From Linnemannia hyalina (taxonomy: Eukaryota; Mortierellomycota; Mortierellomycetes; Mortierellales; Mortierellaceae), in contig JAHRHY010000024.1 in assembly GCA_019671135.1 (NCBI GenBank), positions 682,001 to 746,000 of the forward strand: a stretch of 64,000 bases of DNA, in the 5' to 3' direction. The notes below the pieces were generated by a model. The model worked only from the letters and a program-made list of their open reading frames with translations. It was not told the DNA's origin and searched no databases. Below, piece by piece: positions 35,158-45,824 of this stretch. Each line of letters begins with the position of its first letter. The stretch's first letter is position 1. The position numbers and the translations under genes are program-made.

Positions 35158-35442
35158 TTACTGTATACTGTAAAGGAATACAAGAATTATTGCTTGGCCA
35201 TTAAGCGGGCCATTGACGGAACCCTGGAGCAAAACCTGAGCATCGGTATGTGTACTGCGAACCACAGGCGTACAAGGTTTCGGCAAGCGGATGCGAGGCG
35301 CAACGGCCATGACCGCGGCTAGATCACCAGCCACCACCAGTTTCAACGCGCCGCATGGATAACGCTTTGTTCCCCAGGTGATGAGCCATCCTTCGGGCTG
35401 ATAAATGTTTTCAATTTGGGCGCTTGCTCCGATAGCAGGCAA
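35158..35442 (-). CDS. Short ORF, possibly secreted, not recognised
   Basis: An open frame of about 94 codons, with a possible upstream exon after a TAG acceptor at 35443–35447. It begins LLPAIGASAQIENIYQPEGW, which looks like the end of a signal peptide followed by a mature start, and a GALKLVVAGDLAAVMAV stretch follows. No start codon could be linked to it convincingly. It may be a relic or a chance frame. Confidence 0.2.
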   Translation of the reverse strand: MPAIGASAQIENIYQPEGWLITWGTKRYPCGALKLVVAGDLAAVMAVAPRIRLPKPCTPVVRSTHTDAQVLLQGSVNGPLNGQAIILVFLYSIQ

Positions 35443-36159
35443 AAGGCCTACGATAAGTGTGCTTCGTTACTAGAGGCAGAAGTAATACATCATAATAAAG
35501 GCGTAAGTACGTTGAATATTCAACGGCTATCACAATCGCTGCGAATAAATAGTCACTTACATGGAGGAGATTGGATCGGTGGTATCGTCAGGGCAATGGT
35601 AAGTTTTGAGCTGAGGAGTGGTGAATTGGTACGCTTCTTGAGATTAAGAGTGACGAATTGAGTCTTCCAGCCTGAATGTGCGGCTTCTTTATATATCTGA
35701 TGCAGCCCGTGCTCTTCACTACCTGCCCGGGAATTGTGGCTTTTTGTAACACTTTTCCTTTGTGGTAAGCAAGCCCCTGTTTTTTATTCATGCCTAGCTC
35801 TCATTCTACCCAGCCCTTTTTTGCTTTGCATTTTCTTTTCTTTGGCTTCCCACGTCCCTTTTCTTCTCCATACGCTGAGATTTTATTCCTTTTGTTGCGC
35901 CCCTGCTCGGCTCCATTCCATTTTTCTCTGTTTATGCGCTATACTTGCTATTGAATTATGTGCACTTTTTTTTCCTTCAATAGTCGCGGCCTGTCTCATT
36001 CTCATGCCCCATTCTTTATTCGTGTACATAGATTTCGGCTGTGCTATCCACGTCCCGATGCCTCATCAGAGGTTGAGCTTCAAGCATAATGGAATACCTT
36101 TCACCATTTTTGCCACCAAGTTGACTTCGTATCTGGAAATGCAATGGATAGTGCAAATG
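35443..36159. other. Intergenic, no gene assigned
   Basis: Pyrimidine-rich on the plus strand from 35730. ORF 35734–36198 is rich in F/L/C and has no domain I recognise; its last part may be the decayed upstream part of the transposase relic that follows. Confidence 0.35.
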
Positions 36160-36468
36160 ATATTGGCCAAATGGGTGCTTTACCTTCTATGCAAATAGAA
36201 CTACCAGCACACAAATACTAACAATCTTGTCGAAAGCTGGCATAAAACTCTGAACCGACAGCACTTGGGATATGAACGCGATTTGCGTGCAGACGACTTT
36301 GTCTGTCCACTTCAAGGAGTGATAGATGTTGATTTCAGGACCACTCACTTTAAAATCACTCACGGATTGCGGCCCATTGTCCTCTCGCAATATGACGAGG
36401 CCAACAAGGCGTTGGCATTTGATGTAGCCATTAATATCTCTGAAGAAGCAGAACAATTCAAGATATGA
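36160..36468 (+). mobile_element. MULE-type transposase fragment
   Basis: The plus-strand frame reads NNLVESWHKTLNRQHLGYER then DLRADDFVCPLQGVID and ISEEAEQFKI before a stop at 36466. The NNLVESWHKTLK-type motif marks the C-terminal part of Mutator-like transposases. Upstream catalytic parts are absent and a stop precedes the fragment. It is a relic of a DNA transposon; family assignment is from the motif alone. Confidence 0.5.
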
Positions 36469-36953
36469 ACAAGTAATTGCAGTGGCGCAGCGTGTCAACT
36501 GCGTGTGATTCCATTGTTTCCCAGTTCCTCACCGTTTCGTTCATAGAATCCGATATTAGGTATTGGCTGCTCATTTCCAGCTGGGTGACGTCGTCGTAAA
36601 TTTTTCACACCTCCTGGCTCCATTCGTTCTTTAAAGGTCGAATGCTCTCGATGCGAGAGCCAACAGAGAGTTCGAACAGTGGCTCGCTCTGATTGGTTGC
36701 CGAAGCTAGCCCGCCCAGTCGACCACTCAGGCGTCTCCAAATCCAGCGCGAGAATCAACAGCAAAGAGAGGGGCAAGGGAAAAAGAAAAGAGAATCTAAC
36801 ACAATCCGCGTCTGTCGCACACGGTATCGCAATACTAATATAACTCGCTATCCTTCTCTGCGTTTCTTTCTTCTTCTCTTCTTCATCATCCTCATCTTCT
36901 CACCCCCACTCCCACCCCCCTTCCCTCCTTCCTCCTCCCCCGTCTTGCCTACC
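36469..36953. promoter_or_regulatory. Upstream region of SEC61 alpha
   Basis: The last ~110 bases before the start codon are almost pure C/T, a feature shared with other highly expressed genes here. No ORF is assigned. Confidence 0.4.
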
Positions 36954-39118
36954 ATGGCTGGTTGTAAGTTATCCTCTCTCACCCCACAGTCTCTTCACAC
37001 CTCACTACTACTATCGACTCTCTCAAGAAAGCTTATCGCCGTGGCCAGATCACTGATCCGCTCGTCCTCATCTGAGTCTCGCCATGGCCAATACTTTGCA
37101 AACTGGACCGCAACTCGAGCAAGACAGCCAAACCAGGACAAGGAACAACTCCCATTGATATGCACGCAGGATACTTATAACAGGAACGAAGGAGAACCAC
37201 TCTCATCTCCAGTCGCTGGATGAACAAGCCTTGACCAAACGGGTGTTCCTCATCTAATACTTTTCTCCGCCCTTCGCGTTCATCTGAAGAAAAAAAAAAC
37301 GAGATGACCAACCCATCTAACCTTTTCAACCTTTCTTTCTCCTTGTTTTCTGATAGTCCGCTTCCTGCACTTGATCAGGCCTTTCATGGCCGTCCTGCCC
37401 GAGATTGCTGCTCCTGAGCGCAAGGTATGTCTTCCAGACTGGCACTCTGTCAACTCGTGTGAACCTCTGGCTGTCGATCGATCTAATACCCGCTTTCAAA
37501 CACATGATTCAACCCCATTCCTGAGAGTGTGAAAACAAGTGTCCCGCAAAACTTGATCTGCGTATACTCAACGGCTTCACTCTTATTATCCTCGACACCT
37601 TGGACCATAATAGATCCCCTTCCGTCAAAAGGTTCTCTGGACTGCTGTCACTCTGTTCATCTTCTTGGTCTGCTCGCAGGTCCCCTTGTACGGAATCATG
37701 TCCTCGGATTCTTCTGATCCCCTTTACTGGATGCGTGCCATTCTCGCCTCCAACCGTGGAACCTTGATGGAGCTCGGTATTACCCCCGTTGTTACCTCCG
37801 GCATGTTCATGCAGTTGTTGGCCGGTGCCAACTTGATCGAGGTCGACTACAGTCTCAAGGAGGATCGTTCCCTCTTCAATGGTGCTCAGAAGTGTAAGTT
37901 TTCTCTTCGTTTTTGCTCGCTACAGGAGTTCTATTGCTTTTTTGCTCTGGTTTCTCCTTGATCGATCCCTTCTTTTTCCTCCATCCCCTCTTATTATAAT
38001 CGTGCCTACTTTCTAACTCTCCCTCGTTATCCCCCTTAAACGACATAGTGTTTGCTGTTTTGATTGCTTTCGGTCAGGCTACTGTCTCGGTTATGAACGG
38101 ATTGTACGGTCGTCCCTCTGAGTTGGGTGCTGGTATTTGCTTGCTCTTGATCCTCCAGTTGGTTGTTGCCGGTGTCATCGTTGTTCTCCTGGATGAGCTC
38201 TTGCAGAAGGGTTACGGTTTGGGATCTGGTATCTCTCTCTTCATCGCCACCAACGTCTGCGAGACCATTCTCTGGAAGGCCCTCAGCCCCACCACCTACA
38301 ACGTCGGCAACGGTCCCGAGTTCGAGGGTGCCTTGATCGCTCTCTTCCACTTGCTCTTCACCCGCTCCAACAAGGCCCGTGCCTTGAAGGAGGCTTTCTA
38401 CCGCGACAACCTCCCCAACGTCATGAACCTGTTGGCCACCGTTCTCGTCTTTGGCATTGTCATCTACCTCCAGGGTTTCCGTGTTGAGCTCCCTGTCAAG
38501 TCTTCCCGTTTCCGTGGCCAGCGTGGTACCTACCCTATCAAGTTGTTTTACACTTCCAACATGCCCATCATGCTGCAGTCTGCCTTGACCTCCAACATGT
38601 TCATGGTCTCCCAGATGGTCTTCAGCCGCTTCCCCGAGAACATCCTTGTCCGTATCCTTGGAACCTGGACTCCTTACCAGGGCACCAACCAGATGATCGC
38701 CTCCGGTGGACTCGCCTACTACATGTCGCCCCCCCACAGCGTCACTGAGGCCCTCTTGGACCCCATCCACACCGTCGTCTACATCACCTTCATGTTGACT
38801 GCCTGCGCCCTCTTGTCTAAGACTTGGATCGAGGTCTCTGGCTCCTCCCCCCGTGATGTTGCCAAGCAGCTCAAGGACCAGAACATGGTCATGGCCGGTC
38901 ATCGTGATGCCTCCATGTACAAGGAGTTGAAGCGTGTCATCCCCACCGCTGCCGCCTTTGGCGGTGCCGTCTTGGGTGCCGTCTCTGTCTTCGCCGATCT
39001 CATTGGTGCCATTGGCTCCGGTACCGGTATCTTGTTGTGCACTACCATCATCTACCAGTACTGGGAAATGTTTGTCAAGGAGAGCATCGAGAACTCTGGT
39101 GATGCTCTTGCTTTCTAA
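36954..39118 (+). CDS. SEC61: SEC61 alpha, protein-translocation channel
   Basis: Four exons, 36954–36963 (only MAG plus one base), 37357–37424, 37614–37893 and 38049–39118, give 475 residues, the usual length of the family. It is the pore subunit of the ER translocon, with ten membrane helices. Diagnostic stretches include [55 protein letters not shown] and [18 protein letters not shown]. The third exon must start at 37614 (IPFRQKVLW), because starting later would delete half of helix 1. A 3' AATAAA is at about 39236. Codons in the last exon are strongly C-ending, as expected for a highly expressed gene. Confidence 0.97.
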
Positions 39119-40559
39119 GCAACTAGTAGTTTCCTCATGATTTCTTGCGTTTGTTTTTTTTCCTTTGCTTGTTTATTTCTTACTTTCACTTTTTTGAGTG
39201 AGCTTTCCTTCCACTATCTTACTATGTACATCATAAAATAAATATCCTTGCAACTTCATATCAACGCTCTCGATTGACATGTCCGTACGGGTGTCAGCAC
39301 AAACTGTAGTTTTGTTCATCAATTGGGAGTCTATGCATAGCAACCAGTGGCCTTTGCTTCTTTGTATCTCGTCCTCGAAACGACTATGGTACAAAATTTA
39401 GCCCACCAAGATCGATCTACACTCCCCTTAAGTAAATTTCTTCGCTTTAATATGCAAACCTATGCTTCTTCTTCTTCGCCCTTATTCCTCTCCCTCACTC
39501 ATCCACCTCTTCCACCATACTTGGTCAACAACGCCATCATCCTCTCCCTGTCACCCCAAACAGCAGCGTCAAAAGTCGACTAACAGCAACAGTTGCAACA
39601 ACCCAGGGAAAGCGGCAACACACTGTAGAAGACGCCGCTGTTACGTCCTCTTGTGCCAACCACGCCGCGACTTTTGAGCCCAAGTAACTCATTAAGCTCC
39701 AGGCGCTTCCACCTGGGCGGATTACCACAAGACTATCAACCGCAACAGCGGCCCCTTCTTAGCCTCTCTTGCGACCTCTTCCCATCTCTCAGGAGGTACC
39801 CGCACCGACAGTGCAAGAAGAAAAGTGCCACGCATTTTTGCAGCAAGACCGAACTTTTATTCGCAGGCAACCTCGTCGAATTGGGCATATTTTTTTTTTT
39901 TTTTTTTTTTTTTTTTGGAGGAATGGCGATTCAATTATACTAACTATTTTTGCTGCCTAAAGACCTTCTGCGATCCCTACAATTTCAGGGCGGGGCAGGT
40001 GAGGCTGCTGGACAAAACATTTTGTTTTGTCAAGATGATTACCGGCATCCTTCCGTTTTCATTTCATGAACATCATAAGCACAATTCAATAAACTTGACA
40101 CGTAACCTTTTCAAACAATTAGCTTCCTTGGAAGTATCAAACCGCGTCTAACGCCATCAAATGAGTTCGCCATCAAGGAACCCGACGAGCTCGCCACATC
40201 GTCCGTCATCGAGTGTCCGTCACGAGGTAACTACCAAGACCGCCATGAGGGGGAACCTTCAAGGACGTTGATCATCGACTGGTCTTTTTGATAAAGCGAA
40301 GGGGGGTCGCAAGTACGCGGTCTTGCACAACCTGGGAAATGTACGCCCTCAAGACATTCCGTAAAGGCAAGGTATTCGGAAGAGAATGTAATTGGGTAAG
40401 AATAGCCCACTAATGTACCTCTTCTATCTCCTTGATTCGAAGTTTCGAGTCGCAGAATCAACATGTCTGTTGATGGAACTTCATACCGAAAGGTAAATGG
40501 AAGTCAAGTTAGGATCGCATGCAATGATACAATGCAACAACTACTCAATGCTAAACATG
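39119..40559. other. Intergenic with long poly(T) tract
   Basis: Contains SEC61 3' UTR and a run of about 27 T near 39890–39917. The poly(T) could be the tail of a minus-strand retroposon, but I found no target-site duplication or similarity to the LINE-like copies. No gene assigned. Confidence 0.4.
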
Positions 40560-40877
40560 TTACTCGCTCGTTACCACTGGATTAAAAAAAATAGACAATG
40601 AAAGAGTTGATCCACTAGCGTACGATGAAAGGCCATAAAGCCCGCCCCATTCTGAAGGTAGATCGTTGAAAGTGTTTGTCACCTCCATGGGTTGGCCATT
40701 GCCCACTACGACCTTAAACCTGAGAACCTCATGGCCATTGTCCCAGAAAGCCATCGTTGGTCCTGTGTTCGGAAAAGAAAGCGCCAGGATGACAGTCGAT
40801 CGAGACCTATCGCAGCGGGCTAGAAAGACATGCGAGGGGAGGGACTGGAGGATGGTCAGAAAGAGCGCCAAATCCAT
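40560..40877 (-). CDS. Unrecognised ORF, possible gene fragment
   Basis: 106-codon frame, MDLALFLTILQSLPSHVFLA at its start and FWDNGHEVLRFKVVVGNG further on. Its composition looks protein-like. A further open stretch upstream in another frame (to about 41030: AGRPNGEDLGGHITGNLKID) may be an earlier exon, and ORF 40231–40464 a later one, but I could not find joining splice sites. No family recognised. Confidence 0.25.
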   Translation of the reverse strand: MDLALFLTILQSLPSHVFLARCDRSRSTVILALSFPNTGPTMAFWDNGHEVLRFKVVVGNGQPMEVTNTFNDLPSEWGGLYGLSSYASGSTLSLSIFFNPVVTSE

Positions 40878-41030
40878 CTATACAGGACGCGGTGGGAGAT
40901 GCGGATGAAGGAATGGAAACAGGATCGCGAGGTGCTCCAAACATGGCGACGATATCGATCTTCAAGTTGCCTGTGATATGGCCCCCGAGATCCTCTCCGT
41001 TAGGTCTGCCAGCAATGAGTCCGGATCCTC

Positions 41031-41451
41031 CTTATTGTGTGCGTTACTGTTTTTCTCGTTCTTCTCTTCATAGCTTTATAATCATTTAAAAGATCGGTTC
41101 TTACCAAGGACGCGTTTGTATCCAACAATGAATATTTTTAGATTGTTTCTTTTGCACTGTGATTGAGGCTGTGAGTGACGGTAAGGGAGAAAGAGGTGGG
41201 TTGTAGAGGACGGAAGTAGAGAAGGAAGAGACATACCATTATTGACTACTAAAACGGGTTGAGAAAAGGTGGGTACATGAGTGTAGAAGAGAAAGTGGGG
41301 CTATAAACAAAGATTCGTGTTTAGATGAGGAGAACAAATAAACTGTCGCGTTCATCGCGTCCATCACGGAAAAATATAATGGATAGAATTCGATCCTCGT
41401 GTGATTTTTATAATCTTCGTTTATTTTGGGAATCAATTACAGGTACTCTTT
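41031..41451. other. Intergenic, nothing recognised
   Basis: About 420 bases downstream of the quinone-oxidoreductase-like gene, probably including its 3' UTR. Confidence 0.4.
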
Positions 41452-42809
41452 TCACAGTTTGCTGGGGGAAGGAGCGACGGCGTTGATGGCGACAATGGCC
41501 TTCCCGAACGTCTTCCTGGAAGCCAAGTCATTCAATCCAGTCTTGACTGAATCCAGGCCCTGGTAGATCTTGTCATAGACAACAGGAACCAACTTCTCCT
41601 TTGCAAATAGATCCAACAACTCTGTCCAGACCTGGGCAATGGTTGCCACGTCGTGCTTGCCGTAGGCACCCCAATGGACGCCGACCACAGAAATGTTCTT
41701 CAACAGGATTCGGTTGGCAGGAATCTTCTCAATGGTACCAGCAGCGAAACCGACGACGAGCACACGGGCGCACCAGGCAGCACAGCGGAGGGACTCGTTG
41801 ATCAATCCGACAGGGTCATAAATCACATCTGCGCCCTTGCCTCCAGTAATCTTAAGGACCTGGGCGGCCCAATCCTTGTCCCGGTAGTTGACTGCGAAAT
41901 CAGCGCCGTTCTTGAGGGCAACGTCAAGCTTCTCTTGAGATCCTGCAGTGGCAATGACCTTGGCGCCGAGAGCCTTGGCGATCTGGACAGCAGACAGACC
42001 GACTCCTCCGGCGGCAGCGTGAATAAGGCACCATTCACCTTTCTTGAGCTGGGCACGGATAGCGAGGGCGACATAGGAGGTGGGGTAGGTGATGAAGAGA
42101 CCTGCAGCTTGCTCGAACGAGATGTTGTTGGGGATGGGAAGGAGGTTCTTGGCAGCGACGGTGAGCTTTTCGGCGTAGCAGCCCTGAGTCGAGCCAAAGA
42201 CGCGATCGCCAATCTTGAAAGAGGTCTTGGTCTCGGGGTGGATCTGTGTAATAACCCCTGCGAACTATTTGTATGCAAAGTGGGACGAGAAATGGGTTGT
42301 TAGTTGTGTGTGGGGATGGACATGCGTGTGCTTGAATTTGGTCCACAGGGCTCAATGTTATCGGTTCGGGTAAAATAATTGCGCAACGAGCATAAACAAG
42401 CACGCACAGCGAGCGATACGTTACCTCTGCACCGGGGATGTATGGGTATGGAGGCTTAATCTGGTACTTCTCCTGGACCTAGTCGTGAACAAGAAAACAA
42501 AAGGTACGTTCGTTAACCAATCGGCCTTCAATTGAGCTGCAAGCGCCTCCCGCGTCATGAAGTCTGCCTGGGGAAAAAAAACATCGAGCGCAACAGCTAC
42601 AGGGTCAGACAAACGACATGCAACTGAATCACAGTGGAGGAGAATGAGAGTTAGTGTGAGAGTAATACCTGGAGAATGTCGAAAAAGTTGAGACCGGCGG
42701 CCTTGCAGTCAACAAGAATCTCGCCCTTCTCGGGGACGGGGTCGGGTACGGTGTGGACGGTCATCTGGTCAACAGAATTCAATGCCTTTTCAATGAGAAT
42801 CGCCTTCAT
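41452..42809 (-). CDS. Quinone oxidoreductase-like MDR enzyme
   Basis: Three exons on the minus strand, 42669–42809, 42425–42478 and 41452–42264, give 335 residues. It is a zinc-free medium-chain dehydrogenase/reductase like NADPH:quinone oxidoreductase (zeta-crystallin type). Seen: an N-terminal GroES-like half with AAGLNFFDILQ and PYIPGAEFAG (exon 2 supplies only VQEKYQIKPPYPYIPGAE), the Rossmann motif AAAGGVGLSAVQIAKALGA and NYRDKDWAAQV. No structural zinc Cys cluster is present. Reaction: NADPH-dependent reduction of quinones or enones, probably cytosolic; the exact substrate is unknown. Confidence 0.92.
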
Positions 42810-43206
42810 GGTTGCTAGCTTGTGTCGTTTACTGGTAGTCCGTGTTCGTGGCGGTGGTTGGTATTGTCCTCGGTGCGAATGAGAGAGCGCGTGAGGGAAA
42901 AGGAGAATGAGAGAGGAGAAGAGTAATGTAGACAAGAAAGAAGAGAAGCAACGCCTTTATTCTCCACGGACAACAAAGAGAGTTTTGCTCCACTTACTCC
43001 CCACATGAACAACAGCGGCCAATGATTTTTTCGATCGATCGGTCTTGACCCCCGTTTGGTGTTCCTCCCAACCGGGTTCGTGCGCGAAGTACGCTTCAAA
43101 GACAATGGGTGAAAAAAAATGTATGGAGGTCGTTATTAGTTGTTTTTAATAGTAAAGGAATGGTATGTATAATACAGCGAATGGATAATAGAAAAGGGAA
43201 AGAAGA
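42810..43206. other. Short intergenic region
   Basis: Promoter/5' UTR of the quinone-oxidoreductase-like gene and 3' end of the next gene. Nothing further is seen. Confidence 0.4.
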
Positions 43207-45824
43207 CTAGCTGAGCCTTGGTGGTAATGGCCAGGAGGTATCGCCTCCCCTCTCGTCCTCCTCAATCCCCTTCAAGGACTTTCGTCGAACTCCACCTCCG
43301 ATCCGAGGTGTATCTGAATATCCGTCCGGCGTCGTCGTCAATCCATTCATCATGAATGTGTCTCGTGCCGGGGGTGACACTGGTGATGATGGTGATGATG
43401 GCTCGGAACCAGGATTGGGTCCATTGGCCAGACGCTTGGCCCTGGGTGGGGGTGAGAGACCCTTTTGTGAGACCTTGTACTGCAGGGTCTGATAGGGCTC
43501 TTGCTGCTCATAGAGTGGTTGCTGCTGCTGCTGCTGTGGTTGTTGTTGTTGTCTCTGTTGTTGCCTTTGTTGTTGCTTTTGTTGGTGTTGTTGGCTGTGA
43601 GGGTGAGAATAAGTGGGGACATCGGGGAGAGGAGTGAGAGCGTGAGGCGAGAACTTCATGATATCCAGAGACCGCTTGGTTGCAGAGGATGCCTCACTCG
43701 AAGTCTGGCTGGTAGTGTGGGATGAAGACCCGTGTGATCGACTACTGCTGCCCTTGCTCTTGTGAGTCGAGGACGAGGATCGGATATTGATGAGTGGATA
43801 GGACGATGCCGATGGAGGTGGGCTGCTAGGTCGACGAGGCTGAGCACCAAAGACAGTGTTTCTCAGATCGGGGGCCACCTTGGCGGAGGAACCATTGTGG
43901 CCGGACAAGCTTGATTGCGCATCGCTCTCTCGGCGACCATAGTTCTGGGCATCTCCGGTCCGATGGGTCATGATCGTGAAAGGGCGACTGGGTGACCCCA
44001 CCGATAGCTTCTTGTTGGCCCTGTCTTGCTCCGATTGATTGGAAGGAGGTTGAGGGGTCTCGACCATGGCCGCGATCGCTCTTGCATCCTCATACACAGT
44101 CTCGTATTCGAGAGAAGCATTACCGTCACCGTCCTTTTCGACCGAGTAGGCAGAGTGCAGTGTGCTGAAGTCGCCAGAGTTGCGCTGGGCAAGCCGAGCC
44201 TCCGATTCGGATTGGACAGACCGTGCCTTATGGGGCTGAGAATACAGACCTTTGGAGTTGTTGCCAGAAGAGGTCTTTTGACCGGGCATGTACGAATTGG
44301 TGACAGATGTGATGGGCTCATGGAGACCGCGACGACGGTTGCGGACACTTTGAACAGCTATGAGGGCCATTATGACAAAGTAGGCCACGGCAATTGCACA
44401 TGTCCAAAAGAAAGCCATGGTACGGGGCCAGATGACATTGGTCATAGACAGGATCTCATCTCGGTACAAGACCCAAATCATGCAGAGAGTGCCAGCGAGC
44501 AGTGTCACTGCCGACCCACCAAAGCCGGTAATCTGGAGCTGGATAAAGAGGAATCGCGCAGGACTAGCAGAGCGGAGGTTGCCGATTCCAAAGGCTGCTC
44601 GGGGTGCCTTCAACGCGGCCTCGGCGAGGATGATGTTGGCTCGCAGGATGAAAGTGTACTTGAGACCATAGTAGAAGAACATGATGGCCATGAGCCAGAG
44701 CATGAAGACCCAGTTGGAGTATTGGATAAGCAATAGGATGCGAGATACTTGCTCATATCCAGCCATCTGCGAGGTTAATGCAGAAGCAACACCGACACCT
44801 GCACCAAAGATGATAGGATAGACTGCGCCCATCACGAGGAAGACGTTCTTATGGACGGTCGTCGGGGTCAAGACGTGGATCGGAGAAAGGGGTTGTTCAC
44901 CAAAGACGACTTCGGGCTGGTAGACAGCAAAGATGCCCTCTTTGGTGGTGACAGGCATCGCGTAGAGAAGGCCGACAAAGTACGACGAAAACCCGATCGC
45001 CACAAACACCCTAATCGACAATAGGAATGAACATATACAAACAATCAAATGAAATGTTAGTGCCAATGTCGATGTGAAGGAAAATACAACTGAGGTATTT
45101 TTTACATGGGTCCGAGTACATTTCTTCTTTCACCATTCACTCTCTTTTTCTTCGCAACAAGCGTTGACATCCATGGGAAATTTGAATGACAGGAGGATCT
45201 CAGCGTTCTTACCAATACGTCTGCTCAAAGATAATACGGAGCCACAGCTTGTCAGGGAAGGCATCCAAGATGAGGCAGAGGTTCACACCAATCTTGAGGA
45301 ACGATGCTAGTGCCATGAAAAATGTAATGCAATCCATCTGAACAAGACAGTTTTTTCATGTGTTAGCTTCGCTTCAATTGCTCCTTTGGTTCTTAACAGT
45401 CGATGAACGGTGAAAGTGAGGATGAAGCCTGTGTGAGAGAGATAGCGTCAAAGAGACTTACAGGTTTTGGTCGTACGCCTGTCCCGACGGTGACATAGAG
45501 CTCTGTGACAATCTTGGTATTGATGCCTCGGTGGCGGTATGCGAGCAACCAGAGACCAAAGAAAAAGACGAGTCCATGCATGACAGAAGAGGCGATCAAC
45601 AGAGTCCTTGTAAAGTCAGCATCTCGACAGCGGGCTGCCGTCCTGATCCAATCGCATAACAGGGGCTGAGTCGTGTCCGTATTGTTGCCACCAATTGAAG
45701 GCGAGAATGTTGGTGCTGGGTCAAAAGGTGAGGCTGTGGGAGTGGGGAGGATGGAGTCGGTGGCTGCCAAGACGGCCGAGGTGACGGTTGCGGCGATGGT
45801 GGAGGCGATTGTCGATCCGCTCAT
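43207..45824 (-). CDS. Seven-transmembrane protein with poly-Q tail (orphan receptor-like)
   Basis: Three exons, 45462–45824, 45213–45337 and 43207–45010, give 763 residues. The N-terminal ~65 residues are S/T/P-rich with one NNT site and two Cys, looking extracellular. About seven hydrophobic segments follow (for example LLIASSVMHGLVFFFGLWLL, VFVAIGFSSYFVGLLYAM, VFMLWLMAIMFFYYGL, MAFFWTCAIAVAYFVIMALI). The last ~370 residues are cytoplasmic-looking, S/P/R-rich, with an uninterrupted Q/R/K-rich stretch (about 43500–43600). The topology resembles fungal GPCR-like proteins, but I recognise no named family; ligand and role are unknown. Confidence 0.8.

Noticed and set aside
38036..38902. 288-codon minus-strand ORF opposite SEC61
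   Set aside because: Antisense shadow caused by strong codon bias; no domain and wholly inside the SEC61 coding exon.
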